19,312 nt of DNA from Olsenella_K sp036454645 (GCA_036454645.1 JAZHSQ010000036.1:1-19312); one strand, 5' to 3'. Positions 7,852 to 14,486 are shown, numbered from the stretch's first letter. Notes: a model not told the origin generated them from the letters alone. Translations and numbers: made by a program.

Positions 7852-8547
7852 CTACGCGGCGCCGCCGTCGCCGCGGCCGACGATCTCGCGCGCCCTTGCG
7901 ACCGCACGGGCCGGGTAGCCGGGCTCGTCCTCCCCCGGGCACGCCACGACGCGCGCGAACCCAGCGCCCCCCGCCGCAGGCGCCTCCCCCGCCGCGCGCA
8001 GCTCGACGCCGAGCCTCCCCAGCCAGGCCAGGTAGGGCCCGCGCGCCTCCTCGGGCAGCGCGGCCCCGGGGTCCGAGAAGAGCGTGACCGCCTCGCCCCG
8101 CCGCGCGAGCATGATCGCGCAGGCGAGGGCGCAGAGGCCCTCCCCGCAGACGGCGACGCGCGCGGACGGCGACGCCGCGGGGCCACCGGCCTCGGCCCCT
8201 CCCGCGGCGGCGCGCGCCGCGTCCGCCTCGAGCCACAGCAGCGCCACCGCGCGCTCCACCTCCGAGAAGCGCACCGGCTCGGAGCGACGGCGCCTGCCCC
8301 TGATGCAGTGCCGCTCGCACTGGGTCGAGGTGTCGCAGCCGAGGGCGCAGGCGAGCGCGAGGGGGTTCTCGCCCATGAGGAGGTCCCCGGCCTCGAGCTC
8401 CCTCCCGCTCCGGAAGAGGTCTATGACCTCCGGGACCGGCGTCGCAACCGGGCAGTTGTCCTTGCAGGTGGGCTTGCCGCACCCGAGGCAGCGCTCCGCC
8501 TCGTCGCGCACGCGCCCGAGCTCCTCCGCGTCCATGCATCCTCCCAT
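7852..8547 (-). CDS. Miniature GltD-like iron-sulfur protein with degenerate nucleotide-binding segment
   Basis: About 231 residues. Residues ~16-84 match the N-terminal double [4Fe-4S] domain of glutamate synthase small subunit/dihydropyrimidine dehydrogenase proteins (Fer4_20). Cysteines are at ~20, 23, 28, 32 ('CLGCGKPTCKDNC') and ~67, 71, 77, 81 ('GCDTSTQCERHC'). An Ala-rich linker leads to 'RVAVCGEGLCALACAIMLARRGEAVTLF', which resembles the first FAD-binding strand-turn-helix of GltD, but Gly-x-Gly-x-x-Gly is altered to G-E-G-L-C-A. The protein then ends at roughly half the ~450-500 residues of GltD; the pyridine-nucleotide domain and the rest of the FAD site are absent. It may be a stand-alone electron-transfer or partner subunit, or a remnant in decay, though the frame is fully open. 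ATG at 8547 is used; a second ATG at 8535 follows GGGAGGA and may be the real start. Function unknown. Confidence 0.75.
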   Translation of the reverse strand: MGGCMDAEELGRVRDEAERCLGCGKPTCKDNCPVATPVPEVIDLFRSGRELEAGDLLMGENPLALACALGCDTSTQCERHCIRGRRRRSEPVRFSEVERAVALLWLEADAARAAAGGAEAGGPAASPSARVAVCGEGLCALACAIMLARRGEAVTLFSDPGAALPEEARGPYLAWLGRLGVELRAAGEAPAAGGAGFARVVACPGEDEPGYPARAVARAREIVGRGDGGAA

Positions 8548-8606
8548 GCCGCCCGCAGGGCCCGCCCGGCAGGCGGGCGGCCCGAGGCGGCCGTCGTCCT
8601 CGCGTC

Positions 8607-8625
8607 CCGGCGCCCGTGGCGCCGG
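8607..8625. repeat. Short perfect hairpin between divergent genes
   Basis: CCGGCGCC (8607-8614) and GGCGCCGG (8618-8625) with a 3-base loop. It lies between the mini-GltD and pepC starts, where a terminator is not expected, and has no U-tract. It could be a protein site or chance in GC-rich DNA. Confidence 0.35.
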
Positions 8626-8663
8626 CCCCCATGATATCCGCCTCGCGCCGCGCGACGCTCGGA

Positions 8664-8702
8664 ACTCCGTTCACGGAGTGGTAACCTTCAAGCTCGTATG
8701 AA
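8664..8702 (+). promoter_or_regulatory. Candidate pepC promoter with dyad
   Basis: ACTCCG (8664-8669) and CGGAGT (8674-8679) are perfect arms around TTCA, just upstream of a TATGAA -10-like hexamer (8697-8702). The dyad overlaps where a -35 would be, and no good -35 is visible. Suggestive only. Confidence 0.35.
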
Positions 8703-8731
8703 TCGACCTCCGAGCCTCGAAGGGGAACAAT

Positions 8732-10228
8732 ATGAGTGACAGCAAGACCACCGCGCCCGGCGCCCTCTCCGCCGAGTGGGCCCGCGAGCGGAGCGAGTCC
8801 TTCTCCCAGGACCGCACCAATCGCGTCGCGCGCAACGCCGTGACGGCCGACGGCATCATGGCCGCCGCGCGCGACATCTCCAAGATGCGCACCTACCACG
8901 ACACCTACGGCATCTCCCGCGCCAAGACCGGCGACGTCACCAACCAGCGCCAGAGCGGCCGCTGCTGGATGTTCGCCACCTTCAACGTCGTCAGGGCGCA
9001 GACGATGAAGCTGCTCGACGTGGACAGCTTCGAGTTCTCCCAGTCCTTCGGCATGTTCTACGACAAGCTCGAGAAGACCAACTCCTTCTTCGAGAACGTG
9101 ATCGAGACGGCCGACGAGCCCGTCGAGGACCGCGTTGTCGCGACGATCCTCGACAACGGCGTCGAGGACGGCGGCTACGTGCCCTTCGCGATGAACATCA
9201 TCCAGAAGTACGGCCTCGTCCCCAAGGACGCGATGCCCGAGACCGCCTGCTCCAAGAACTCCGCCGAGATGAACCAGCAGCTCGACCGCCTCGCCCGCAA
9301 GGGCGCCCTGGCGCTGCGCCGCGCCCACGCCGAGGGCGCCTCGACCGACGAGCTGCGCGCGCTCAAGTCCCGCCTCATGGCCGACGCGCACCGCCTGCTC
9401 TCCGTCTGCCTCGGCGAGCCCCCCACCACCTTCGACCTCAAGGTCAAGGTCGGCAAGGACGCCAAGGTCGACCCGGCCAAGCTCTCCCCCGTCGAGCCGC
9501 AGGAGCGCGAGGCGGGCGACGAGGCCGGCAAGGACGGCGAGGCCAAGAAGGGCGAGAAGGACGACAAGTCCCTCATCCTGCGCGACGAGGGCATCACGCC
9601 CCTCGAGTTCGTCGAGCGCTACGTGGGCGTCGACCCCACCGACTGGGTCGACCTCATCTCCAACCCGATGCCCGAGTACCCCTACGGCCACGCCTACCAC
9701 CTGCGCCACGTGGACTCCGTCGTCGGCGGCCAGCCCCTGCGCTCCCTCAACTGCGAGATGGACGTCCTCGAGGACGCGGCCGTCCGCTCGCTCAAGGCCG
9801 GCGTGCCCGTGGCCATGGCCTGCGACGTCATGCAGGAGTTCCCGCGCCACATCGAGGACTACAAGTACGTGCTCGCGACCGACACCATGGACTTCGACAG
9901 CCTCTTCGGCTGCGAGCTCGAGATGGGCCGCGAGGACCTCGTCCGCATCCGCGAGACGTACCTCTCGCACGAGATGACCTTCCAGGGCGTCGAGCTCGGC
10001 GCGGACGGCCGCCCCGTCGCGTGGAGGATCGAGAACTCCTGGGGCAAGGACGCCGGCAAGGACGGCTACCTCATCATGAGCGCCGACTGGTTCCGCACCT
10101 ACGGCGGCAACGTGACCGTGCGCCGCGAGTTCGTCGACGAGGCCACGCTCAGGCTGTGGGACACCGTGCCCTCCGAGGACGTGGAGCCCTGGTCCTCCAT
10201 CGCCTGCAGCCTGGCGCCGAAGGACTAG
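8732..10228 (+). CDS. pepC: Aminopeptidase C (bleomycin hydrolase family, peptidase C1B)
   Basis: A 498-residue cytoplasmic cysteine aminopeptidase that trims amino acids from peptide N-termini. The family works as a hexameric barrel. Catalytic residues are visible: oxyanion Gln ~72 and Cys ~78 in 'NQRQSGRCWMFA', His ~413 in 'LSHEMTFQGV' (most relatives have HAM), and Asn ~435 in 'IENSWG'. It is about 50 residues longer than the usual ~445. The excess is a Lys/Glu/Asp-rich insertion at ~236-282 just before 'ITPLEFVERYVG'. ATG at 8732 follows GAAGGGGAA at good spacing. A LysR regulator starts 34 bases after the stop and may be in the same transcript. Peptide use fits an amino-acid-fermenting lifestyle. 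Confidence 0.95.
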   Translation: MSDSKTTAPGALSAEWARERSESFSQDRTNRVARNAVTADGIMAAARDISKMRTYHDTYGISRAKTGDVTNQRQSGRCWMFATFNVVRAQTMKLLDVDSFEFSQSFGMFYDKLEKTNSFFENVIETADEPVEDRVVATILDNGVEDGGYVPFAMNIIQKYGLVPKDAMPETACSKNSAEMNQQLDRLARKGALALRRAHAEGASTDELRALKSRLMADAHRLLSVCLGEPPTTFDLKVKVGKDAKVDPAKLSPVEPQEREAGDEAGKDGEAKKGEKDDKSLILRDEGITPLEFVERYVGVDPTDWVDLISNPMPEYPYGHAYHLRHVDSVVGGQPLRSLNCEMDVLEDAAVRSLKAGVPVAMACDVMQEFPRHIEDYKYVLATDTMDFDSLFGCELEMGREDLVRIRETYLSHEMTFQGVELGADGRPVAWRIENSWGKDAGKDGYLIMSADWFRTYGGNVTVRREFVDEATLRLWDTVPSEDVEPWSSIACSLAPKD

Positions 10229-10262
10229 CGGGACCCCGGGGCCTCGCGCGGAAGGGGGCGAG

Positions 10263-11156
10263 ATGAACCTCAAGCAGCTGGAGTACTTCGTGGCCATAGC
10301 GGAGGAGCACCAGATCACCGCGGCCGCCAGGCGGCTCCACATCTCGCAGCCCCCGCTCTCCTACGAGCTCTCGCAGCTCGAGCGGGAGCTGGGCGTCCTC
10401 CTCGTGACGCGCGAGGCCCGCGGCGTCACCCTGACCGACGCCGGGCGCGTGCTCTACCAGCGTGCGAGGAGCATCCTCTCGCTGACGAGCGCTGCGGCAG
10501 CCGAGGTCGCCAACGTCGGGAGGGGCCTCGCGGGGACCCTCTCCATCGGCATGACCTCCTCCTCGGGCGCGATGTCGCCCGGGGAGGCCATGCTCGGCCT
10601 GGCGGAGGGCCAGCCGGACGTGGCCTACGAGGTCCACGAGGGCAACACCTACGAGGTGCTCGAGATGCTCGAGCAGGGCGTCGTGGAGCTCGGCTTCGTG
10701 CGGACGCCCTTCCCCACCACGGGGCTCGAGTGCCACTACTGCGCGAGCGAGCCGCTCGTCTGCGTCATGGGGCCGGGGCGCGCCGTGGGCGGCGAGGACG
10801 CCTGCACGGTCGAGGACCTGGCGGGGGTGCCCCTCATCATCTACCGCAGGTTCGAGGCGCTCATCAGGAAGGCGTTCGAGGACCGCTCGGTCCCCCTCAG
10901 GGTCGTCTGCCTCAACGACGACGCGCGCACCACGATCACCTGGGCGCGCACGGGCATGGGCGTGGGCATCACGCCCATAAGCGCCACGCGGCTCGTCGCC
11001 ACGCCGGACCAGGTCGTGAAGGTGCTGGACTGCGAGGAGCTCGCGACGCGCCAGGCCGTGGTCTGGCGCAAGGGCCGCGCGCTCTCCCCGCTCGCCGAGC
11101 GCCTCGTCGCCCGCCTCGAGGAGGCGTACGGGGAGTCGCTCGCACCGGAGGCCTAG
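10263..11156 (+). CDS. LysR-family transcriptional regulator
   Basis: 297 residues, the usual length. The N-terminal helix-turn-helix is typical: 'MNLKQLEYFVAIAEEHQITAAARRL' followed by 'HISQPPLSYELSQLERELGV' and 'LTDAGRVLYQRA'. From ~92 ('GTLSIGMTSSSG') begins the periplasmic-binding-protein-like effector domain, similar in layout to CbbR/YbbS/CatM-type regulators. ATG at 10263 follows AAGGGGGCGAG. Only 34 bases separate it from pepC, so it is probably co-transcribed with it. LysR genes are more often divergent from their target, so its target is uncertain. The effector cannot be read. Confidence 0.93.
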   Translation: MNLKQLEYFVAIAEEHQITAAARRLHISQPPLSYELSQLERELGVLLVTREARGVTLTDAGRVLYQRARSILSLTSAAAAEVANVGRGLAGTLSIGMTSSSGAMSPGEAMLGLAEGQPDVAYEVHEGNTYEVLEMLEQGVVELGFVRTPFPTTGLECHYCASEPLVCVMGPGRAVGGEDACTVEDLAGVPLIIYRRFEALIRKAFEDRSVPLRVVCLNDDARTTITWARTGMGVGITPISATRLVATPDQVVKVLDCEELATRQAVVWRKGRALSPLAERLVARLEEAYGESLAPEA

Positions 11157-11183
11157 CCCGGGGGCACGCGGCCGCGCCCGGGC
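11156..11183 (+). terminator. Possible terminator after the LysR gene
   Basis: GCCCGGG (11156-11162) and CCCGGGC (11177-11183) enclose a self-complementary CGCGGCCGCG core, so the RNA could form a long GC-only hairpin directly at the stop codon. There is no U-tract, so it may be only weakly terminating. Confidence 0.35.
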
Positions 11184-11258
11184 AGTACGCGCGCCGTGCC
11201 CAGGCCGCCCGCGGGCCGCGCGCAGGCCGTCCCGGGAGGGAGGGTCACTTCCGGGGGG

Positions 11259-11450
11259 CTACGCCTGGAGGCTCCCGGCCCTCCTCAGCCGAGGGTCCTC
11301 GCACGAGGCCTCCCCGGCGGTGCCAGCCAACCCCTTCTCCGGTGCGCGCCTGCCAGCACGGTCCGCACCCGCGATGAGGGGCACGCTCACGAGCGAGAGT
11401 ACGACGACTGCGAGCGCGACGAGAGACTGCGCGTCAAATCCTGCGAACAT
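11259..11450 (-). CDS. Small single-span membrane protein (63 residues), unknown function
   Basis: I do not recognise a family. Residues ~8-28 form one hydrophobic span ('SLVALAVVVLSLVSVPLIAG'), followed by 'ADRAGRR' and a hydrophilic, basic tail of about 33 residues that would lie inside the cell. The case for a real gene rests on signals. The ATG at 11448-11450 has AAAGGGG about 7 bases upstream, the same style of ribosome site as other genes here. About 60 bases before the start is a perfect TATAAT with an extended TGT on the same strand. The frame remains open upstream of the ATG, but that part is leader. It is transcribed away from the YczE-like gene. It resembles the many small inner-membrane modulators, but no partner is evident. 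Confidence 0.6.
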   Translation of the reverse strand: MFAGFDAQSLVALAVVVLSLVSVPLIAGADRAGRRAPEKGLAGTAGEASCEDPRLRRAGSLQA

Positions 11451-11830
11451 CGTGACCCCTTTCCCCGTCTGCCGGGCGTCAACCTCTTGGCGTCCTCCTG
11501 GGCTGAATCTATTATAACACATACCCCCATTTTCGCCCACCAAACGGAGGAAATCGAAGCGGTACCTTTCGTCCGGCGGACGGCCTGGTGGCGGCAACGC
11601 GCCGCGCTCAGAGGGGAACGCCAGCGCTCGCCACTGGACACACCTGTGTTCACCTGGTGCGTTCATGTCACCGCGCATGGTCACGCGCAGGGTTGTGGCC
11701 CTTGGGGCAGACGTCCTTCTCGCCCGGAACTCTTATAACACCGGGAGGCCACCGGGGCCGCCGTGCGCGCGGCCATCGGCTACAATGGCCGACCGGCACA
11801 CGGGGCATCCGGGGCGTGGGAGGGGTTCAC
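11451..11830. other. 380-base noncoding divergent interval
   Basis: No supportable gene. It holds the minus-strand promoter above. For the plus-strand YczE-like gene there are two -10-like sites, TATAAC (11734-11739) and TACAAT (11781-11786), neither with a good -35. The heptamer-plus context TTATAACAC occurs at both 11512 and 11733. The rest (about 11540-11720) shows only short imperfect repeats and no confident RNA. Confidence 0.5.
11511..11519 (-). promoter_or_regulatory. Extended -10 promoter of the small membrane protein gene
   Basis: On the minus strand TGT-TATAAT (11519 down to 11511) is a consensus extended -10. The hexamer 17 bases upstream (TGGGCG) is not a -35. The leader to the ATG at 11450 is about 55 bases. 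Confidence 0.6.
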
Positions 11831-12523
11831 ATGCAGGTCGAAGCAGGCGAGAAGGACGCGGTCTCGCGGAGGCGAGCGCTCGTGGAGAGGACGCTCTGCT
11901 TCTGCCTGGGGCTGCTCGTCAATTCCGTCGGCATCGCCCTCATCACGCGCTCGGGGCTCGGCACCTCGCAGATATCGAGCCTGCCCTACGTCTGGAGCCT
12001 GGCGGACCCGCGCCTGAGCTTCGCCCTCACGACCTTCGTCGTGAACATGGCCTTCGTGGTGGTGCAGGCCGTCCTTCTCGGGCGCTCCTTCTTCCCCCTC
12101 CAGCTCCTCCAGGTGGTGGCGAACGTCCTGTTCAGCAGCTTCCTCGGCGTCGCGATGGCGGCGCTCTCCTGGTTCCAGCCCCTGTCCCTGCCGCTCCAGG
12201 CGCTGGGGGTCGCCGCGGGCTGCGTGACCCTCGGCACCGGCGTCGCGATCGAGTGCGCCCCCGACCTCATCTTCGTCCCCGGCGAGGGCCTCGTGCACGC
12301 GCTCGCGCAGGTCACGGGCGCGAGGCTCGGCACCACGAAGCTCGCGTTCGACGCCGTGCTCGTCGCCTCCGCCACCATCCTCTCGCTCGCCCTCTTCGGG
12401 CGGCTCGAGGGCGTGGGCGCCGGCACCGTCGTGACCATCTTCGTCACCGGCAACGTCGTGAACTACATGGACGCCCACCTGCCCCTCGTCGCGCGGATGC
12501 GCGCGCTCGCGCACGGCGAGTAG
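11831..12523 (+). CDS. YczE/YitT-type integral membrane protein
   Basis: A 230-residue multi-pass membrane protein. About five hydrophobic spans are visible: ~20-40 ('TLCFCLGLLVNSVGIALITR'), ~60-80, ~85-105, ~112-130 and ~175-215. The segment 'NSVGIALITRSGLGTSQISSLPYV' near 30-53 is the hallmark of the YczE/YyaS (DUF6198) group, related to YitT. Family function is unknown; YczE lies beside sfp in Bacillus subtilis, which says little here. ATG at 11831 with GGGAGGGG about 6 bases upstream. It is flanked by a divergent small gene and a convergent trpB remnant, so it is probably monocistronic. Confidence 0.85.
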   Translation: MQVEAGEKDAVSRRRALVERTLCFCLGLLVNSVGIALITRSGLGTSQISSLPYVWSLADPRLSFALTTFVVNMAFVVVQAVLLGRSFFPLQLLQVVANVLFSSFLGVAMAALSWFQPLSLPLQALGVAAGCVTLGTGVAIECAPDLIFVPGEGLVHALAQVTGARLGTTKLAFDAVLVASATILSLALFGRLEGVGAGTVVTIFVTGNVVNYMDAHLPLVARMRALAHGE

Positions 12524-12588
12524 GCGGGCGGGCGCGCCCCGGCGGCGCACGACAGGACGGGGCGCCCGGCCGCCGCCCGGCGCTCCCC

Positions 12589-12944
12589 CTACTGGATGCC
12601 GGGGACGTGCGGGATGGTGTCGAGCCCGCGCTGGAGCTCCTCGTCGGTCGGCTCGTGGTCCTCGAGCTCGCCCTTGCTGTACTTGTCGTAGGCGACCATG
12701 TCGAAGTAGCCGGTGCCCGTGAGCCCGAAGAGGATGGTCTTGGCCTCGCCGGTCTCGCGGCACCTCTCCGCCTCGCGGATCGCCTGCAGGATCGCGTGCG
12801 AGCTCTCCGGGCGGGCAGGCGCATGGGCTCGGGCTTCTCGGGCATGTCGGCCCTGAGGTTGTACCAGGCCGTGGGGATCTGGTCCTCGCGGAGGTAGACG
12901 CGATAGGGGTCGTCGTGCTTCCTGGCTGCGGTCTGCTCGTTCAT
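12589..12944 (-). pseudogene. trpB: Tryptophan synthase beta-like (TrpB2-type) gene, internally deleted and frameshifted
   Basis: The first ~41 codons from the ATG at 12944 encode a TrpB2-type N-terminus ('YLREDQIPTAWYNLRADMPEKPEP'-type pattern). The last ~66 codons, in a different frame and ending at 12589, encode a TrpB2 C-terminus ('PESSHAILQAIREAERC', 'KTILFGLTGTGYFDM', 'KGELEDHEP'). Intact proteins are ~430-455 residues, so ~1 kb from the centre is missing, including the PLP lysine and substrate site. The two ends meet at about 12806-12825 in a C/G-rich stretch and are one or two bases out of frame. A deletion between short repeats is likely. TrpB joins indole and serine into tryptophan; this product cannot. 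The ribosome site, leader peptide and attenuator upstream all remain. Confidence 0.88.
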
Positions 12945-13001
12945 CCTCGTGCCTCTCTACTCGCTTGCCTGCCGTGCGGTCAGCGCCCCCGCGCACAGAA
13001 A

Positions 13002-13032
13002 AAGGGCCCCCGGAACTTGTCCGAGGGCCCTT
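13002..13032 (-). terminator. Trp attenuator terminator
   Basis: Arms AAGGGCCC (13002-13009) and GGGCCCTT (13025-13032), inner CGGA/TCCG, loop 13015-13019, then a run of five U in the minus-strand RNA (A at 12999-13003 on the plus strand). The C/A opposition at 13010/13024 is a G-U pair in the minus-strand RNA. It lies between the leader peptide stop and the trpB remnant, with no other gene that it could end. Confidence 0.85.
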
Positions 13033-13045
13033 GTGTAAGCATCGT

Positions 13046-13102
13046 GCGCGGGTGGCCGTCGTCAGTCCGGAAGGGAGTCAGTCCTTGTCCACCACCACGC
13101 GC
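13046..13102 (-). promoter_or_regulatory. Attenuator 1:2 pause stem
   Basis: The leader segment containing the Trp codons (13092-13102, RNA GCGCGUGGUGG) can pair with 13046-13055 (CCACCCGCGC) with a single bulged U. This is the 1:2 stem expected of a translation-coupled attenuator. The 2:3 antiterminator pairing could not be settled by eye. Confidence 0.65.
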
Positions 13103-13151
13103 CAGCGCACGAACGGGCGCTGAGTGCGATGTGAGCGGCCTTCTGGGACAT
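13062..13151 (-). CDS. trpL: Trp operon leader peptide (29 residues, WWW)
   Basis: A short frame starting ATG (13149-13151) with AGGAGG 9 bases upstream and ending TGA at 13062-13064. It contains three consecutive Trp codons (TGG x3 at 13089-13097) at residues 19-21, followed by 'TRTDSLPD'. It is followed by a self-complementary segment and a U-tract terminator, then the trpB remnant. In known trp leaders, ribosome stalling at these codons when charged tRNA-Trp is scarce frees region 2 and prevents termination. The leader, its ribosome site and its promoter appear intact although the gene they control is broken. It is too short to be called by ordinary ORF finders. Confidence 0.82.
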   Translation of the reverse strand: MSQKAAHIALSARSCAGAWWWTRTDSLPD

Positions 13152-13185
13152 CTTCGCTTCCCTCCTGTGGGCGACGTTGCTCGGG

Positions 13186-13194
13186 AGGATAGCA
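13186..13194 (-). promoter_or_regulatory. Candidate trp leader promoter
   Basis: On the minus strand TGC-TATCCT (13194 down to 13186) is an extended -10-like element about 35 bases before the leader peptide start. No good -35 is seen at 16-18 bases. Confidence 0.4.
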
Positions 13195-13315
13195 GGAGAT
13201 TGTTGCGTGGGCGTTACTTCTTGCGGGGTCCCGCGCGCGGCCGGCGCGGCGGCGAGCGCGTCGACGGCACGGCGGCGCGCGGCAGGCCCCGGGGGTCCTC
13301 GGCGTCCACGAAAGA

Positions 13316-13345
13316 GCCCCCGCCCGCGCGCTCGCGGACGGGGGC
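13316..13345 (-). terminator. Terminator after tRNA-Arg
   Basis: GCCCCCG (13316-13322) pairs with CGGGGGC (13339-13345) with an inner CCGCG/CGCGG stem. The minus-strand RNA continues CUCUUUCG, a modest U-tract. It begins 10 bases after the tRNA 3' end and insulates the trp leader from the tRNA transcript. Confidence 0.75.
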
Positions 13346-13354
13346 CGTGCCCTC

Positions 13355-13431
13355 TGGTGCTCCCTGCGCGGTTCGAACGCGCGACCTTGGGATTAGAAGT
13401 CCCCTGCTCTATCCAGCTGGGCTAAGGGAGC
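13355..13431 (-). tRNA. tRNA-Arg (TCT)
   Basis: 77 bases with encoded CCA. Acceptor arms are GCTCCCT/AGGGAGC, the T-arm GCGCG-TTCGAAC-CGCGC is perfect, and the anticodon loop CTTCTAA gives anticodon TCT. D-stem GCCC/GAGC contains one C-A opposition, and the first pair of the anticodon stem (27-43) is G-A; both are tolerable. It has its own terminator and a TAGAAT -10-like site upstream (13452-13457). Confidence 0.93.
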
Positions 13432-13451
13432 AGAACGTGGTGCAGCAACCC

Positions 13452-13457
13452 ATTCTA
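13452..13457 (-). promoter_or_regulatory. Candidate tRNA-Arg promoter (-10)
   Basis: TAGAAT on the minus strand, 21 bases upstream of the mature tRNA 5' end. No convincing -35 was found. A 10-bp direct repeat (GGCGCCATGC at 13468-13477 and 13494-13503) lies just upstream. Confidence 0.4.
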
Positions 13458-13557
13458 GCGCAAGCCTGGCGCCATGCCGCCGTGAGCTTGGTCGGCGCCA
13501 TGCGGGAGGGGCCCGCGACGACGCCACCGCGCCCCACCGCGCCCCGGCGCGCCCTGG

Positions 13558-14235
13558 CTACTCGGTGTGACGGCCCATCCCGCGGGAGAGCGCCTCGTAC
13601 ACGGAGATGACCGTCTTGGCGTCCTCGACGAGGCCCGCGCGGATTGCGGCCATCACGTCCTCGAGGGGAAGCCACACGACGTCGACGAACTCGCCCTCGT
13701 CGGGCGCGGCCTCGTGGCGGTGCAGGCCGTGCGCGAGGAAGATGCGCGTCTTCTCGTCGTTGAAGCCGGGCGCGCCGGCGCTCACCGCGATGCGCTCGAG
13801 GCGCTCCGCCACGAGGCCCGTCTCCTCCTCGAGCTCGCGCGCGGCGCACGCGGCCGGGTCCTCGCCGGGCTCGAGCTTGCCCGCGGGTATCTCCAGCGTC
13901 ATCCGGCCCAGGGCGACGCGGTACTGCCTCACCAGGCAGACCCTGCCGTCGCGCACCGCGCACACCCCCGCTCCGCCGTGGTGGAGAAGGACGTCGCGCC
14001 GCGCGTGCGATCCGTCGGGGCAGACCACGTCGAGCTGCTGCACCTCGAAGATGAGCCCCCTCCAGGCGACCTCCCTCGCGGCCACGCGCTCGACGAGCCT
14101 GTCGTCGGGCCTGAGCAGCTCCTCGATGCGCTCCGTCGAGCCGGCGGGCCCACCGGCCGCCTGCCCCGCGGACCCACCGGCCACCTGCCCCGCGCCCCAT
14201 CCCGCGGTCCGTCCCGTCTGCGCGCCCTCGTCCAT
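13558..14235 (-). CDS. Nudix hydrolase, ADP-ribose pyrophosphatase (NudF) type
   Basis: 225 residues. The Nudix box is complete: G-x5-E-x7-R-E-x2-E-E-x-G matches 'GKLEPGED...ARELEEETGL', preceded by the hallmark 'LEIPAGKLEPGE' and 'VCLVRQYR' of the ADP-ribose pyrophosphatase group, which splits ADP-ribose to AMP and ribose 5-phosphate. Residues ~1-32 before 'STERIEELLRPDD' are an unusual Gly/Ala repeat tail ('GQVAGGSA', 'GQAAGGPA') not needed for catalysis. ATG at 14233-14235 is chosen because AGGAGG precedes it by 5 bases; the frame is open further up but only as GC-rich shadow. A 12-bp palindrome lies 19 bases upstream. Confidence 0.93.
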   Translation of the reverse strand: MDEGAQTGRTAGWGAGQVAGGSAGQAAGGPAGSTERIEELLRPDDRLVERVAAREVAWRGLIFEVQQLDVVCPDGSHARRDVLLHHGGAGVCAVRDGRVCLVRQYRVALGRMTLEIPAGKLEPGEDPAACAARELEEETGLVAERLERIAVSAGAPGFNDEKTRIFLAHGLHRHEAAPDEGEFVDVVWLPLEDVMAAIRAGLVEDAKTVISVYEALSRGMGRHTE

Positions 14236-14253
14236 CGAAGCCTCCTGCCAACC

Positions 14254-14265
14254 GTCCCGCGGGAC
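14254..14265. promoter_or_regulatory. Perfect 12-bp palindrome upstream of the Nudix gene
   Basis: GTCCCGCGGGAC is its own reverse complement, 19 bases before the start codon and adjacent to its ribosome site. Its half-sites match the dyad before the aldehyde dehydrogenase (240-257). Possible operator; the promoter itself is not identifiable. Confidence 0.35.
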
Positions 14266-14466
14266 CCTCCCGCATGCCGACACGACCACGATACGCCCGC
14301 CGAGGCGCGTAAGGGACGAGGGCTCGCCGCGGGCCGAGGACGTGCGGCGAGCCGAGCACGCGCCGCGGGACGCCCGCCGGCGGACAGATACGAGGACGCG
14401 CGACGGGCCAGGCCCGCCGCGCGTCGTGCAGGCGGCCCCGCGGGCCGCCGGTCCTTCTCCCCTGCG

Positions 14467-14486
14467 CCCCTGGCGCCCGCCAGGGG
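14467..14486 (-). terminator. Possible terminator of the NlpC/P60 gene
   Basis: CCCCTGGCG (14467-14475) and CGCCAGGGG (14478-14486) form a perfect 9-bp stem just downstream of the gene. No U-tract follows, so it may be a 3'-end stabilising hairpin. Confidence 0.4.

Noticed and set aside
12444..12944. A 166-codon Arg/Ser/Pro-rich protein starting at the trpB start
   Set aside because: Only the first ~41 codons are TrpB-like; the remainder is out-of-frame reading beyond the deletion junction.
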